Assembly: GCA_023055355.1 (NCBI GenBank)
Contig: JALJCS010000001.1
Coordinates: 76,921,381-76,985,380 of the forward strand
Direction: 5' to 3'
Source: Agelaius tricolor
Lineage: Eukaryota; Chordata; Aves; Passeriformes; Icteridae
Length of the DNA stretch: 64,000 nt
Shown: in pieces, positions 62,598-64,000 of the stretch
Position numbering within the stretch: the first letter of the stretch is position 1
Layout of the letters: every line of letters begins with the position of its first letter
The notes under the pieces: generated by a model
Told to the model about the DNA's origin: nothing
Seen by the model: the letters and a program-made list of their open reading frames with translations, nothing else
Databases searched by the model: none
Translations under genes and position numbers: made by a program

Positions 62598-64000
62598 ATA
62601 ATTCTCTGCTTCATCTTGACATAGTTTGCTTTAGAATGTGGAATAGAAACTGCTGAAGCATGAAAACTGATATTTAATTCCTTTATTGTAAGTTGTTCTT
62701 GCCTGCAAGTCATGTACCAAGGAGGCATGAAGCACAAACATGAAAAAATAGAATGTCCAGTTTGTCTTCCAAATGGCAATTTTACAAGCCAGAGAAACAG
62801 ACAAAGGAAAATAGGAAGATAGGAAAAATAACAGCACACCTAGCTGATTGTTAAATACTGGTTTATCATTAGACACTGTGTCCTTTCTCAAGGACTCATG
62901 TGTACTTGGTGACTAATGCAGAGGGACTGGGAGATCCAGTTTGTGCCTCTAAGAAATTTAAGCTTGGGGGGAAAATATTCTATGATGTGTGTGCCATGTT
63001 GTAGAAAATAATGTAGCAGGAACAACTTGAATAGATTCAGAGTGAGCTTTCAAGGAACTGGGCAAGTGAACTCAAGCCAAGCTGTGGTTTGCACCCAACA
63101 CTTGAACATGCTGTGTCTTCTGTGCTGATCTCCTGCCTTGACAGGTGGGGTCCAAGCCTTATAAACATCCAGGGGAGTGGTGGAAGCTCATGGAAGGGAG
63201 AATAATATCTATCTGTTAAGGGACAGGGGATAGTAGTTGATGAGAATTTATTAATCTGCACAGAGACAGTATAGTGTAAATGTTGGTGAGAAGGGACTAC
63301 ATTTCTGAGACAGATGTAGAATATGAAGAATCTCATTGCATGTTCCTCATGCCCCACACACACTGGTCTCCACAAAGAACTGCTTCCCTGACCAGGAACC
63401 AAGCTGGGCCACAGCAGTGAGAGTGCCAGATCCTAACAACTAGGGAACACAGAGATTTTATTAAAATAAATTACAGTAGTAGATTAGAATAGATTACTCA
63501 TTTCTTGGTCTCTCAGGGAGTGATTGATCTCACCTAAAAATAACTATCTAAATTTTGTCTAATTTAGGGATTTTAGTTCCCTTAATAGACCTTGGAGAAA
63601 GGGAATTCTTGTCACACTTCTAAAATACATATCTTCATATGACATGAGTCTCTCACCTGATCTCCTTGTTTACTACCAATTACTGTCTGGATGAACAGGT
63701 TAGACTGGTTGTCTTATATTTAAATTTCCAGAGGTATATTAAATTATTCTTACCCTTGGGGTTGATTTAATTTGCTTTAAGATAGGTATCTAAAGAGTCT
63801 GACATCACTCCTGTCAGACAAGGGTGCATCAGAGGTCCCTGGGGAAATCCTTCAGAATGGAAAACCTTCTGTGAGGTTAAATCCTACTGAACACCTATCT
63901 TTAGGCAACTAAATTCCATAATAATGTAAAATTGGGTCTTAGCTTGCACAGTTGGAGTGCTGCTATGGATGGCTATAAACTCTTCAAAAGAGGTGAGAGG
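62598..64000. other. Unique non-coding stretch to the window end
   Basis: No recognised gene, RNA or repeat family. The minus-strand frame at 63037-63402 (121 codons) shows no motif I recognise. Confidence 0.55.

Overview
This window looks like non-coding DNA from a bird, most likely a songbird. The bird call rests on many CR1 LINE fragments, several ending in the octamer-type tail ATTCTATGA that is typical of avian CR1. The songbird call is an inference from one LTR element whose ends and body resemble passerine endogenous-retrovirus LTRs as I remember them. The background is AT-rich and CpG-poor. I found no protein-coding gene, rRNA or tRNA that I can support. Nearly all open frames fall in repeats, in low-complexity tracts or in random AT-rich sequence. 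The window is therefore a gene desert or the inside of a very long intron, and the sequence alone cannot separate the two.

Layout: 1-8497 is unique AT-rich DNA. 8498-8582 is a CR1 3' end. 9047-10511 is a solo LTR on the minus strand, bounded by a 5-bp target duplication. 10517-14506 is unique. 14507-14664 holds AT dinucleotide repeats, followed by a CR1 at 14725-15288. A decayed CR1 lies at 18300-18713. 18714-28724 is a long unique stretch with small tandem duplications and a palindrome. A CR1 lies at 28725-29150. 31751-32316 is a compound GAAA/GGAA microsatellite, followed by a long CR1 at 32597-33405. A strong hairpin sits at 33823-33873. 38570-39426 is a plus-strand CR1 with an internal deletion that keeps a piece of the reverse-transcriptase frame. 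41535-41735 is a possible old LTR fragment. 42455-42533 is a CR1 3' end carrying a perfect fold-back inverted repeat. 48440-49205 is a minus-strand CR1 with reverse-transcriptase remnants. 55128-55290 is a T/G-rich tract. 62090-62597 is a plus-strand CR1. The rest is unique sequence.

No genes are seen to work together here. The events recorded are mobile-element insertion and decay: truncated CR1 copies, one retroviral LTR probably left by LTR-LTR recombination, microsatellite growth, and short tandem or inverted duplications of the kind left by replication slippage and template switching. I saw no convincing undescribed system. The items most worth a second look are the fold-back inside the CR1 at 42459-42498, the hairpin at 33823-33873, the LTR with its internal 112-bp duplication, the compound microsatellite, and one exon-like open frame on the minus strand near 54705-54941.
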